Of a stretch of 64,000 bases of DNA, positions 33,419-41,854 are shown one piece after another (position 1 is the first letter of the stretch; the number at the start of each line of letters is the position of its first letter). The notes below the pieces were generated by a model. It searched no databases. It worked only from the letters and a program-made list of their open reading frames with translations, and was not told the origin of the DNA. The position numbers and the translations under genes were made by a program. The DNA comes from Anoxybacillus thermarum (GTDB lineage: Bacteria > Bacillota > Bacilli > Bacillales > Anoxybacillaceae): NCBI RefSeq assembly GCF_000836725.1, contig NZ_JXTH01000004.1, forward strand, positions 1 to 64,000, given 5' to 3'.

Positions 33419-35062
33419 ATGATGAGAAAAATTGTTATTGTTGGCGGTGTAGCTGGAGGAGCTTCTGCCGCGGCACGTTTGCGTCGGTTAAGCGAAAAAG
33501 ATGAAATCATTATGTTTGAACGCGGTGAATATATTTCATTTGCAAACTGTGGGCTTCCGTACTACATTGGGGATGTGATCCAAGAGCGAAGCAAGCTACT
33601 TGTACAGACGGTTGATGGCATGTCCAAACGATTTCGCATTGATGTGCGCAATTTAAGCGAAGTTACAAGCATTAACCGTGAACGAAAAACGGTAACTGTA
33701 ACAAATTTACGAACAAATGAACAGTATGAACAACCGTATGATGTTCTTATTTTGTCGCCAGGTGCCAAACCGATTGTACCACCAATTCCAGGGATTAATG
33801 AGGCAAAAGCACTTTTTACGTTGCGCAATGTACCGGATACAGATCGTATTCGTTCGTTTGTTGATAACGAAAAACCGAAACGTGCTGTCGTCATTGGCGG
33901 AGGATTTATTGGTGTAGAAATGGCTGAAAACTTGACAGAGCGCGGTGTACATGTGACGCTTGTAGAAATGGCCAATCAAGTGATGGCACCGATTGATTAC
34001 GAGATGGCAGCAATTGTGCATACACATATGAAAGAACACGGTGTCGATTTAATTTTAGAAGATGGTGTGCAATCGTTTGAAAACGAAGGTCGACGCGTCG
34101 TGTTAAAAAGCGGTCGCACGATTGAAACAGATATGATTATTTTGGCAATTGGTGTTCAGCCGGAAAGCCAGTTAGCGAGAGATGCAGGATTGGAACTTGG
34201 TTTTCGTGGTGCCATTAAAGTAAATGAACATTTACAAACATCTGATCCAAATATTTTTGCAATCGGTGATGCGATTGAAGTAAAAAGCTTTATTCACGGA
34301 TTTGAAACGTTCATTCCGCTTGCATGGCCAGCAAACCGTCAAGGTCGACTAGTTGCCGATTACATTAACGGCCACGATGTAAAGTACAGCGGAACGCTCG
34401 GTACGTCGATTGCTAAAATTTTTCATATGACAGTAGCGGCAACAGGATTGAACGAAAAAATATTAAAACATCACGGTGTTGATTATGAAGTCGTTCACGT
34501 CCATCCAATGAGCCATGCGAGCTATTATCCAGGCGCAACACAAATGACGTTAAAGTTAATTTTCGATCGTCAAGGTCGAATTTATGGAGCACAAGCAGTT
34601 GGACAAGATGGAGTTGACAAACGCATTGACGTCATTGCAACGGCGATAAAAGGTGGATTAACTGTATACGATTTGCCAGATTTAGAATTAGCCTACGCTC
34701 CTCCGTTTTCATCAGCGAAAGATCCAGTCAATATGGCTGGATATGTAGCGTCCAACGTGCTAGATGGCATGGTTGAAACGGTACAATGGTATGAAATTGA
34801 TGACATTGTTGCTAACGGTGGGTTGCTCATTGATGTTCGCACACCGAAAGAATTAGAAACAAGAGGAGCGATTCCAGGAAGCATCAACATCCCACTTGAT
34901 GATTTGCGTGACCGTCTTCATGAATTACCGAAAGATCAAACGATTTATGTCACATGTCAAGTTGGTTTACGCGGATATTTAGCTACGCGCATTTTACAAG
35001 AACATGGTTTTCAAGCAAAAAATTTAGACGGTGGTTATAAACTGTATTCAAGTGTAAAATAA
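33419..35062 (+). CDS. cdr: CoA-disulfide/persulfide reductase fused to rhodanese (Cdr-like)
   Basis: 547 residues from ATG 33419 (33422 also possible) after TGGAGGGGATAT. The FAD domain opens KIVIVGGVAGGASAAARLRRL in part, and the single redox cysteine is in FANCGLPYYIG (about residue 43). The NAD domain has VIGGGFIGVEMAENL. The dimer domain ends near residue 450. The C-terminal rhodanese (about 455-545) has DVRTPKELETRGAIPGS in part and the active loop VTCQVGLRGY. Such CoADR-RHD enzymes reduce CoA-persulfide and polysulfide. It lies between two rhodanese genes. A TGGTATAAT box sits at 33377-33385. Confidence 0.93.
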   Translation: MMRKIVIVGGVAGGASAAARLRRLSEKDEIIMFERGEYISFANCGLPYYIGDVIQERSKLLVQTVDGMSKRFRIDVRNLSEVTSINRERKTVTVTNLRTNEQYEQPYDVLILSPGAKPIVPPIPGINEAKALFTLRNVPDTDRIRSFVDNEKPKRAVVIGGGFIGVEMAENLTERGVHVTLVEMANQVMAPIDYEMAAIVHTHMKEHGVDLILEDGVQSFENEGRRVVLKSGRTIETDMIILAIGVQPESQLARDAGLELGFRGAIKVNEHLQTSDPNIFAIGDAIEVKSFIHGFETFIPLAWPANRQGRLVADYINGHDVKYSGTLGTSIAKIFHMTVAATGLNEKILKHHGVDYEVVHVHPMSHASYYPGATQMTLKLIFDRQGRIYGAQAVGQDGVDKRIDVIATAIKGGLTVYDLPDLELAYAPPFSSAKDPVNMAGYVASNVLDGMVETVQWYEIDDIVANGGLLIDVRTPKELETRGAIPGSINIPLDDLRDRLHELPKDQTIYVTCQVGLRGYLATRILQEHGFQAKNLDGGYKLYSSVK

Positions 35063-35073
35063 GGGGGATTTAC

Positions 35074-35370
35074 ATGTTTGAAAATATTTTACCAACACAA
35101 GCGGACGTATTGCGTCATGAAACAAATGTTGAAGTGCTAGATGTTCGTGAAGCACACGAAGTAGCGGCAGGAAAAATTCCAAACGCACGCCATATTCCGC
35201 TCGGCCAGCTGTTTGCTCGCTTAAATGAACTTAATCCGAGCAAAACGTACATTGTCGTTTGCCATTCCGGTGGCCGAAGTGCATTAGCGTGCGAATGGCT
35301 AGCGGAACGTGGCTTCCATGTAAAAAACATGGTCGGTGGCATGATGAGTTGGGAAGGAGAAGTGGAGTAA
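35074..35370 (+). CDS. Single-domain rhodanese (sulfurtransferase)
   Basis: 98 residues. LDVREAHEVAAGKIPNARHIPLGQL in part, and the active loop VVCHSGGRSALAC with the catalytic cysteine. WLAERGFHVKNMVGGMMSWEGE at the end (in part) is typical. It transfers sulfane sulfur between carriers, presumably working with Cdr, only 11 bases upstream. ATG 35074 follows AAGGGGGATTTAC. Confidence 0.92.
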   Translation: MFENILPTQADVLRHETNVEVLDVREAHEVAAGKIPNARHIPLGQLFARLNELNPSKTYIVVCHSGGRSALACEWLAERGFHVKNMVGGMMSWEGEVE

Positions 35371-35399
35371 GACTGGCGATGTGCCAGTCTTATTTTTTA
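35369..35399. terminator. Bidirectional terminator
   Basis: AAGACTGGC (35369-35377) and GCCAGTCTT (35383-35391), then ATTTTTTATT, between the rhodanese gene and the convergent dctB-like gene. Confidence 0.82.
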
Positions 35400-36452
35400 T
35401 TGCAAATATTTTTGTTGAATGCGGAGTACTTCGTTCATTAATTGTCCCCCCACTTGACGGCGTACACGATCATAAAGTGGTTGAAGATGGTTGAGCCATT
35501 CTCTCTTTTGCTCATCGGTCAACCAATGGATGTGCATTCGCCGTGTATGAATAATTTCATTCAGTTGTTTTTCGTTAATGATTTTTGCGTGTATTTTCAT
35601 CCATGTCGTCGTTTCTGCAAGCGCCTCGAGAATGACTTGCTGTTGGGAAGATGTTAAGCGATTCCAAAACGATTCATTCATTAATACGACATATCCAAGA
35701 TACCCGTGGTTACTGATTGTCATATATCGTTGTACTTCATAAAATCTTTTTGAATAAATGTTGGAAATCGTGTTTTCTTGGCCGTCAACTTGCTGGTAGT
35801 ACAGTTCACGAAATGTGTCGTGGAAAGGAGCAACTTTTGGTATTGCACCGAGCAAACGGAACTGTTCTTGAATAACATCACTTGGCATCGTTCGGAACCG
35901 CAAATCGTGAAAGTCGGCCGGTTGTACAATCGGTCGAACGCTGTTTGTCACTTGCTTAAAGCCGTTTTCCCAAAACGCCAATCCTTTGACGTGAAAAGAT
36001 TGTAGTTTAGAAAATAAAATTTTCCCCACTTTCCCTTGAAGGGCTTCCTCAACGGCTTTGTCATTTGGGAGTGCAAACGGCAAATCAAGTACTCGCCATT
36101 CGGGAATGAAACCCGTTAGTTTTGAATAGGCGGGGGCAATCATTTCTACTTTTCCTTGTTTTAACGCCTCCAATTCTTCTTCATCTGTAAACAATGTACC
36201 GTTCGCATAAATCTCAACTTTCATTTTTCCGTTCGACTTTTTTGCTACGAGCGATGCAAACTTTTGTGCTGCTAGACCTTTCGGTGTATGCTCTGCGACA
36301 ACGTGGCTAAAGCGAATGACAATCTGATCTTGAAGCCCCTCCTGTTCGTCGTCGTATGGGAGGGAAGCTGTTGATGAAAAGGGAGGAACGAGCCAATAAA
36401 GCCAAAAAGTGATCATAACGACCGACAAAACAATCCATTTTACGTTATTCAT
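35397..36452 (-). CDS. dctB: DctB-like membrane-anchored TRAP-type binding protein (co-sensor)
   Basis: 351 residues from ATG 36452, six bases after GGTG. An N-terminal segment (VKWIVLSVVMITFWLYWLVPP in part) has no lipobox, so it should remain as a membrane anchor. The rest is a DctP-type substrate-binding protein: IRFSHVVAEHTPKGLAAQKFASLV in part, then FRTMPSDVIQEQFRLLGAIP and VDGQENTISNIYS. The conserved arginine in LRFRTM is present. It is divergent from dctS and separated from the dctPQM operon, as in Bacillus DctB, which works with DctS as a co-sensor and not in transport. Confidence 0.85.
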   Translation of the reverse strand: MNNVKWIVLSVVMITFWLYWLVPPFSSTASLPYDDEQEGLQDQIVIRFSHVVAEHTPKGLAAQKFASLVAKKSNGKMKVEIYANGTLFTDEEELEALKQGKVEMIAPAYSKLTGFIPEWRVLDLPFALPNDKAVEEALQGKVGKILFSKLQSFHVKGLAFWENGFKQVTNSVRPIVQPADFHDLRFRTMPSDVIQEQFRLLGAIPKVAPFHDTFRELYYQQVDGQENTISNIYSKRFYEVQRYMTISNHGYLGYVVLMNESFWNRLTSSQQQVILEALAETTTWMKIHAKIINEKQLNEIIHTRRMHIHWLTDEQKREWLNHLQPLYDRVRRQVGGQLMNEVLRIQQKYLQ

Positions 36453-36472
36453 CTTTATCACCGTGAATTATA

Positions 36473-36499
36473 TTGTATAATTAATTATAAATTATACAA
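36473..36499. promoter_or_regulatory. Dyad between divergent dctB and dctS
   Basis: TTGTATAATT (36473-36482) and AATTATACAA (36490-36499) form a perfect inverted repeat with a 7-base spacer. Each arm contains a TATAAT-like -10 pointing away, so promoters for both directions and a possible operator overlap here. Confidence 0.6.
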
Positions 36500-36510
36500 G
36501 AAAATTTCGA

Positions 36511-38118
36511 ATGGATGAACAATTCATGAAAAAGTTGTCGATCAGATGGAAAATTTTAATGTTATGTATGGTTATCGTCCTTGTCAGTGTTGCCGTCGGG
36601 AGTACCATTGTCATTAGTCACGTCATTCAATTAAAAGAACAGTCGCTTAACGAACGTTCTCTTCTCATTGCCCGAACGGTAGCTCAAATTCCTGAAGTGA
36701 AAAAACATGTGCAACAGGAGGAAGGGTGGACGACGATTCAGCCGATTGTTGAAAACATCCGGACGATTTATCATGCCAACTATATCGTTGTGATGAATAT
36801 GGAGCGCGTTCGTTACGCACATCCGTCTTATGACAAGCTTGGCACGATCTCTTACGGTGAAGATGAAATTGAAGCGTTTACAGAACATACTTATACATCG
36901 AAAGCAAAAGGGGATTTAGGTGTTTCTGTTCGGGCATTTACGCCAATTATGAATGAGAATCATCAGCAAGTAGGCGTTGTTGTTGTCGGCCATTTATTGC
37001 CATCAATTAAAGAAATATTAGGCGATTTTCAAAGAGAAATTATTTGGACGCTAATGCTTACAATTAGCTGTGGGGTGGTCGGCTCGCTCTTATTAGCTAA
37101 TCATTTAAAGAGAGAAATGTTTCAACTAGAGCCGCATGAGCTAGCGCGATTGCTTGTCGAGCGAACGGCAACGTTTCATGCCATGTACGAAGGTGTAATC
37201 GCAATTGACAAAAAAGAGCGAATTACAATTTTTAACGAGCGAGCAAAACAAATGATGGGTGTAAGTGGGGATGTGATCGGAATGTACATTCGTGATGTGA
37301 TTGCGGATACACGTCTGCCGGAAGTGTTATATACGAAAAAAGCGGTATATCAGCAAGAAATTATTGTTGGTAATCAATTGATCGTGAGCAATCGCATCCC
37401 AATCGAAGTAAACGGTGAGATTGTTGGAGCGGTTGCAATTTTCCAAGATCGAACGGAAGTGGCGAAAATGGCTGAAGAATTAACAGGTGTGCGAGCTTTT
37501 ATTGACGCGTTGCGAGTACAAAACCATGAATACATGAATAAATTACATACAATTGCCGGATTGATTCAGCTCGGTAGGACGAGCGAAGCGCTTGCTTACG
37601 TATTTGAAGAGAAAGAAGAACAAGAGGCTCTAATGCACTTTTTACGTACGCGTATTCGTGATGAAAGTGTTGCCGGTTTGCTTTTAAGCAAAGTTTCTCG
37701 CGCAAAGGAAATAGGAATTTTGTTCGCTATCGATCGTTCTAGCGTGCTCTTTTCATTTCCACCGCGATTAGATCGCCACGATTTTGTCGTTTTACTCGGC
37801 AATTTAATTGAAAACGCTTTTGATGCATGTTTGGCGACAGAGAGGGAGGAAAGATTTGTTGAACTGTGGATAGGAGAACAAGAAGATAAGTGGGTGATTG
37901 TTGTGGAAGATAATGGGATCGGAATGAGAGAAGAGGAGAAAAAGCGACTGTTTGATTATGGGTATACAACGAAAGACGGCAATCATCAAGGTATAGGTAT
38001 GCACCTTATTTATAATATCTTAAAGAAAAGTAACGGAGAGATACATATTGAATCAAGCTGGCAAATAGGAACAACGATCACGATTGTATTTCCGCAAAAC
38101 AAGGGGGAGGACAAATGA
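36511..38118 (+). CDS. dctS: DctS-like sensor histidine kinase (CitA family)
   Basis: 535 residues from ATG 36511 (ATG 36526 is an alternative; neither has a clear ribosome binding site). Helix 1 is about 15-35. A PAS-like extracytoplasmic domain follows (LIARTVAQIPEVKKHV) and helix 2 is about 175-198. A cytoplasmic PAS domain at about 215-320 contains MYEGVIAIDKKERI and IFNERAK. The kinase dimerisation helix holds the phosphorylated histidine in RVQNHEYMNKLHTIAGL, and the ATPase has LLGNLIENAFDAC and VEDNGIGMREEEK. It senses C4-dicarboxylates, probably with DctB. Stop overlaps dctR. Confidence 0.9.
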   Translation: MDEQFMKKLSIRWKILMLCMVIVLVSVAVGSTIVISHVIQLKEQSLNERSLLIARTVAQIPEVKKHVQQEEGWTTIQPIVENIRTIYHANYIVVMNMERVRYAHPSYDKLGTISYGEDEIEAFTEHTYTSKAKGDLGVSVRAFTPIMNENHQQVGVVVVGHLLPSIKEILGDFQREIIWTLMLTISCGVVGSLLLANHLKREMFQLEPHELARLLVERTATFHAMYEGVIAIDKKERITIFNERAKQMMGVSGDVIGMYIRDVIADTRLPEVLYTKKAVYQQEIIVGNQLIVSNRIPIEVNGEIVGAVAIFQDRTEVAKMAEELTGVRAFIDALRVQNHEYMNKLHTIAGLIQLGRTSEALAYVFEEKEEQEALMHFLRTRIRDESVAGLLLSKVSRAKEIGILFAIDRSSVLFSFPPRLDRHDFVVLLGNLIENAFDACLATEREERFVELWIGEQEDKWVIVVEDNGIGMREEEKKRLFDYGYTTKDGNHQGIGMHLIYNILKKSNGEIHIESSWQIGTTITIVFPQNKGEDK

Positions 38119-38792
38119 TTCGCATATTGCTCGTAGAGGACGATCCGATGGTGCAACAAATTAACAAGCAATTTGTTGCTCAAGTAGATGGCGTTTTAGT
38201 GGTAGGTACAGCTACAAACGGTGAAGATGCGTTAGAAAAATTGGAAAAATTGCAGCCGGATTTAGTTTTACTTGATATATACATGCCGAAATTAGATGGA
38301 ATACAAACGATTCGTCTATTTCGTGAGCGGGGCTATCAAGTTGATGTGATTATTATTTCCGCAGCAAGTGACGCAGAAACGATCCAAACGATGTTGCGTA
38401 ACGGAGCGGTGGATTATATTATTAAACCCTTTCAATTCGAGCGCTTAAAGCAAGCGCTCGAACGATATCAATTGATTCAAAAAACGTTAAAAGATGAACG
38501 AGTGACGCAGAAACAAATTGATGAGTGGATGTACAAGCATGCGCAACCACAACAAGTCAGTTTGCCGAAGGGGCTGAATGAAACGACGTTGGGACAAATC
38601 GAACAGTATATGTCTCAAGCAACAAATGCTCAATCGGCCGATGAAGTGGCCGAAGCGATCGGCATCGCACGAGTCACAGCAAGACGTTATTTAGAATATT
38701 TAGAGAACATCGGTGAAGTGGAAAAAGAAGTACAGTATGGGACAGTAGGTCGTCCGATTCATCGCTATCGAAGACCAAAAAGAACAAAATGA
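38115..38792 (+). CDS. dctR: DctR-like response regulator
   Basis: 225 residues, overlapping dctS by four bases. The receiver domain has LLVEDDPMVQQIN, the phosphorylated aspartate in LVLLDIYMPKLDG (about 55), the threonine/serine in IISAAS and the lysine in YIIKPFQ. The C-terminal part (about 165-215) is a helix-turn-helix: SADEVAEAIGIARVTARRYLEYLE. This is the CitT/DctR family. It should activate the dctPQM genes directly downstream. RBS AAGGGGGAGGACAA. Confidence 0.92.
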   Translation: MIRILLVEDDPMVQQINKQFVAQVDGVLVVGTATNGEDALEKLEKLQPDLVLLDIYMPKLDGIQTIRLFRERGYQVDVIIISAASDAETIQTMLRNGAVDYIIKPFQFERLKQALERYQLIQKTLKDERVTQKQIDEWMYKHAQPQQVSLPKGLNETTLGQIEQYMSQATNAQSADEVAEAIGIARVTARRYLEYLENIGEVEKEVQYGTVGRPIHRYRRPKRTK

Positions 38793-38873
38793 TCAATATG
38801 TTCGAAATATTCCATCCTTTTAATGAAAGCGATATCATTTAAATCGTAATCATTGATAGGGGGGGAATTTTTC

Positions 38874-39911
38874 ATGAAGAGAGTGAGCTTTTTGTTTATG
38901 CTCATCTTGCTTATTGGAGGATTGTTTGCTTGTAGCAATTCACAATCGACGAGCACAAACACGACAGAAGAGAAAAAAGAGGAGTCATCAAGTGAGCCGA
39001 TTGTGATTAAATTTTCACATGTTACAGCTCCAGATAGCCCAAAAGGAAAAGCGGCTGATTTATTTAAACAACTAGTCGAAGAGAGAACAAAGGGAAGAGT
39101 AAAAGTAGAAGTGTATCCATCGAGTCAATTGTTTGATGATGATAAAGCGATTCAAGAATTGCCGCGAAATACTGTACAGTTAATCGCACCATCAACAACA
39201 AAGCTTGTCAGCTATGACCCAGCTTTCCAAATCGTTGATATGCCATTTTTGTTCACAAGTGATAAAGCGGTATATAAATTTTGGGATGGAGAAGGTGGCC
39301 AAATTTTATCGAAAAAACTAGAAAAATATAATATTAAAGTTTTAGCGATGTGGGCAAATGGGGATAAGCATTTTACTAACTCTAAGCGTCCATTGAAAAA
39401 GCCAGCAGATTTTAAAGGACTCAAGTTCCGTACACAAACTGGGAAAGTGCTTGATGAACAATTTGCTGCGTTAGGTGCATCTGCAGTGCCAATGGGATTT
39501 TCTGAAGTATATGTTGCGTTACAACAAGGTACTGTCGATGGACAAGAGAATACGTTTAACAACATCGATACGCAAGGATATGCCGAAGTACAAAAATATT
39601 TAACAGTATCCGGACACGGGCGCTTGGACTACCTTTTATTAACGAATACGAAGTTTTGGGATAGCCTTCCTGAAGACGTTCGTAAAACCTTAGAAGAAGT
39701 TATTGTAGAAGTGACTGAACAACAGCGAAAATGGTCTGAAGAGTTAAACAAAGCGTCATATGAAAAGTTAAAAGCAAGTGGAATGGAAGTATACGAGTTA
39801 ACGAAAGAAGATATTGAAGAGTTCCAAAAGGCTATGCAACCTGTCTATGAAAAATTCGCGGATAGTATCGGTCAAGATTTGATCGAATTAGCGAAAAAAG
39901 CAAACGAATAA
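38874..39911 (+). CDS. dctP: TRAP transporter solute-binding lipoprotein DctP
   Basis: 345 residues from ATG 38874, after AGGGGGGGAATTTTTC. The lipobox is GGLFAC (cysteine about 20). The DctP fold shows IKFSHVTAPDSPKGKAADLFKQLV in part, LKFRTQTGKVLDEQFAALGASAVPM in part with the carboxylate-binding arginine, and QGTVDGQENTFNNI. The ligand is probably a C4-dicarboxylate, given the DctS/DctR context. A hairpin separates it from dctQ and would favour more binding protein than permease. Confidence 0.92.
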   Translation: MKRVSFLFMLILLIGGLFACSNSQSTSTNTTEEKKEESSSEPIVIKFSHVTAPDSPKGKAADLFKQLVEERTKGRVKVEVYPSSQLFDDDKAIQELPRNTVQLIAPSTTKLVSYDPAFQIVDMPFLFTSDKAVYKFWDGEGGQILSKKLEKYNIKVLAMWANGDKHFTNSKRPLKKPADFKGLKFRTQTGKVLDEQFAALGASAVPMGFSEVYVALQQGTVDGQENTFNNIDTQGYAEVQKYLTVSGHGRLDYLLLTNTKFWDSLPEDVRKTLEEVIVEVTEQQRKWSEELNKASYEKLKASGMEVYELTKEDIEEFQKAMQPVYEKFADSIGQDLIELAKKANE

Positions 39912-39919
39912 ATGAATGG

Positions 39920-39948
39920 AACAACCTGGAGTTTTCCAGGTTGTTTCT
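39920..39948 (+). terminator. Hairpin between dctP and dctQ, probable partial terminator
   Basis: AACAACCTGGA (39920-39930) and TCCAGGTTGTT (39935-39945) followed by TCTG. An imperfect T-run suggests partial read-through into dctQM. Confidence 0.7.
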
Positions 39949-39967
39949 GTAAGGGGAGGAAGCGAGT

Positions 39968-40489
39968 GTGCAAAAGTTGAAGCATGTTATTGAAGCACTA
40001 GAAGATTGGATTGCTGGTCTATTTATTGTTGGGGGACTATTTCTTATTTTGATAGGTGTTGTTATGCGCTACGTGTTCAACTCACCGTTAAGTTTTGTAG
40101 AAGAATACGCGGGATATATGGTTGTGTGGGGAACGATGATTGGAGCGGTTGTCGCATTGCGAGACAATCATCACATTCGTATCGATATGTTTTATCGTTT
40201 GCTTCCAGAGCGAGTAAAAAAAGCTGTTGATATATTTGCTAATATCGTTGGGCTCATTTTTGCATTATTTCTTGTTGTTTACGGTATAAAAGGTATTTTT
40301 TTAGATGAGTTTAGTGCTTATCGAATGGGGATCGTTTCAATCGGTGAAGGAGTAGAATTGTGGAAAGTATATATGGTCATGCCGCTAATGGGAGTGTTGA
40401 TGGTGCTTCGTTTTATCATTCGTCTCGTTCGTGTGGCGAAAGGATTGCCTGAATCTGATTATGAGCATAAAGGTGTGGAACAAGTATGA
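39968..40489 (+). CDS. dctQ: TRAP transporter small permease DctQ
   Basis: 173 residues from GTG 39968 after AGGGGAGGAAGCGA. Four membrane helices. Family motif MRYVFNSPLSFVEEYAGYMVVWGTMIGA in part, then LRDNHHIRIDM. It links the binding protein cycle to the large DctM permease. Its stop overlaps the dctM start. Confidence 0.92.
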   Translation: MQKLKHVIEALEDWIAGLFIVGGLFLILIGVVMRYVFNSPLSFVEEYAGYMVVWGTMIGAVVALRDNHHIRIDMFYRLLPERVKKAVDIFANIVGLIFALFLVVYGIKGIFLDEFSAYRMGIVSIGEGVELWKVYMVMPLMGVLMVLRFIIRLVRVAKGLPESDYEHKGVEQV

Positions 40490-41757
40490 TGACTGTAGGT
40501 TTATTTGCTGTATTCGTAATACTAATGTTGCTCCGTGTTCCTGTTGCGTTTGCGTTAGCTTTATCTGCTCTTTTATTTTTGCCTTTTCTTAATTTCCATT
40601 ATGAAAGTGCAGTTGTTGAAATTTTTTCAGCACTTAATCATACATCCCTAATGGCTATTCCAGGATTTGTATTTGCGGGTATTATTTTAGCTCGGGGAGG
40701 TATTTCCAAATATTTGATTGATGGATTGCGTGCATGGGTTGGTCATTTACCTGGAGGAATGGCAGTAGTGACTGTATTAGCATGTGCCATTTTTGCTGCT
40801 ATTTCTGGCTCTAGTCCCGCTACTGCAGCAGCAATTGGTTCAATCATGATACCAGCTATGGTGCAAGCTGGGTATAGTAAAAAATATGCGATGGGACTCG
40901 TTGCATCAGCTGGAACACTTGGAATTTTAATCCCACCTAGCATTCCGCTAATCATGTATGGATATGTCGCGGAAAATAAAGCTACGATTAATAAATTATT
41001 TATGGCAGGAATTATCCCAGGACTTTGTTTGACAGCCATTATCATTGTGTCTGCGATTGTATACGCAAGAAAAAATGGATTTGGCCGTGGGGAAAAGGCA
41101 ACATGGTCGGAAAGATGGATGTTAACATGGAAGGCACTTCCTGGTGCATTTATGCCGATTTTAATTCTCGGTTCGATTTACACAGGAATGGCAACACCGA
41201 CGGAATCTTCTGTTATCGCTAGCGCATACGCAGTCATTGTTTCGCTTCTTGTTTATCGCGAATTAAAATGGGGAGAGTGGCGTCCGATTTTACGCGAAAC
41301 GGTTCACATTAGCTCGATGATTTTTATGATTATTGCATCTGCTATTTTATTTAAGCAATATTTAACGCTAGCCCAAGTACCTCAAATGATTGCACAATGG
41401 ATTATTGACCATGAATTTAATAAATGGATGTTTATTTTACTCGTCAACTTACTTTTCTTTGTGCTTGGCACCTTTTTAGAGGCAATTGCGATCATTTTAA
41501 TTACCCTACCAATTTTTTTGCCTGTACTTGATAGTCTTGGCATTAACGTATATCATTTTGCCATCATTATGACGGTAAACTTAGAAATCGCGATGATTAC
41601 CCCACCTGTCGGCTTAAACTTGTTCGTCGTGAGCGGTATTGCGAAAGAACCTCTCGAAAAAGTGATTCGAGCTATTGTACCGTTTTTGATCATTATGCTC
41701 ATCCAACTCGTTTTAATTATTGTTTGGGAAGATTTGTCGACATTTCTCATTCGTTAA
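40486..41757 (+). CDS. dctM: TRAP transporter large permease DctM
   Basis: 423 residues, about 11-12 membrane helices. Conserved regions are GGISKYLIDGLRAWVGHLPGGMAVVTVLACAIFAAISGSSPATAAAIGSI (in parts), PPSIPLIMYGYVAE, and MATPTESSVIASAYA, with the C-terminal MITPPVGLNLFVVSGIA. It carries the dicarboxylate coupled to sodium. ATG 40486 is coupled to dctQ. A terminator follows. Confidence 0.94.
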   Translation: MMTVGLFAVFVILMLLRVPVAFALALSALLFLPFLNFHYESAVVEIFSALNHTSLMAIPGFVFAGIILARGGISKYLIDGLRAWVGHLPGGMAVVTVLACAIFAAISGSSPATAAAIGSIMIPAMVQAGYSKKYAMGLVASAGTLGILIPPSIPLIMYGYVAENKATINKLFMAGIIPGLCLTAIIIVSAIVYARKNGFGRGEKATWSERWMLTWKALPGAFMPILILGSIYTGMATPTESSVIASAYAVIVSLLVYRELKWGEWRPILRETVHISSMIFMIIASAILFKQYLTLAQVPQMIAQWIIDHEFNKWMFILLVNLLFFVLGTFLEAIAIILITLPIFLPVLDSLGINVYHFAIIMTVNLEIAMITPPVGLNLFVVSGIAKEPLEKVIRAIVPFLIIMLIQLVLIIVWEDLSTFLIR

Positions 41758-41788
41758 AACCTCTCTAAAGATGGAGAGGTTTTTCTTT
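41756..41788 (+). terminator. Terminator of the dctPQM operon
   Basis: AAAACCTCTC / GAGAGGTTTT hairpin and T-run (TTTTTCTTTTT). Confidence 0.85.
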
Positions 41789-41854
41789 TTCGATTATTTA
41801 TTGTAAAATGAAAGACATGTATTGGAAGAAAGATATAAATGAAGGGGAATACGT

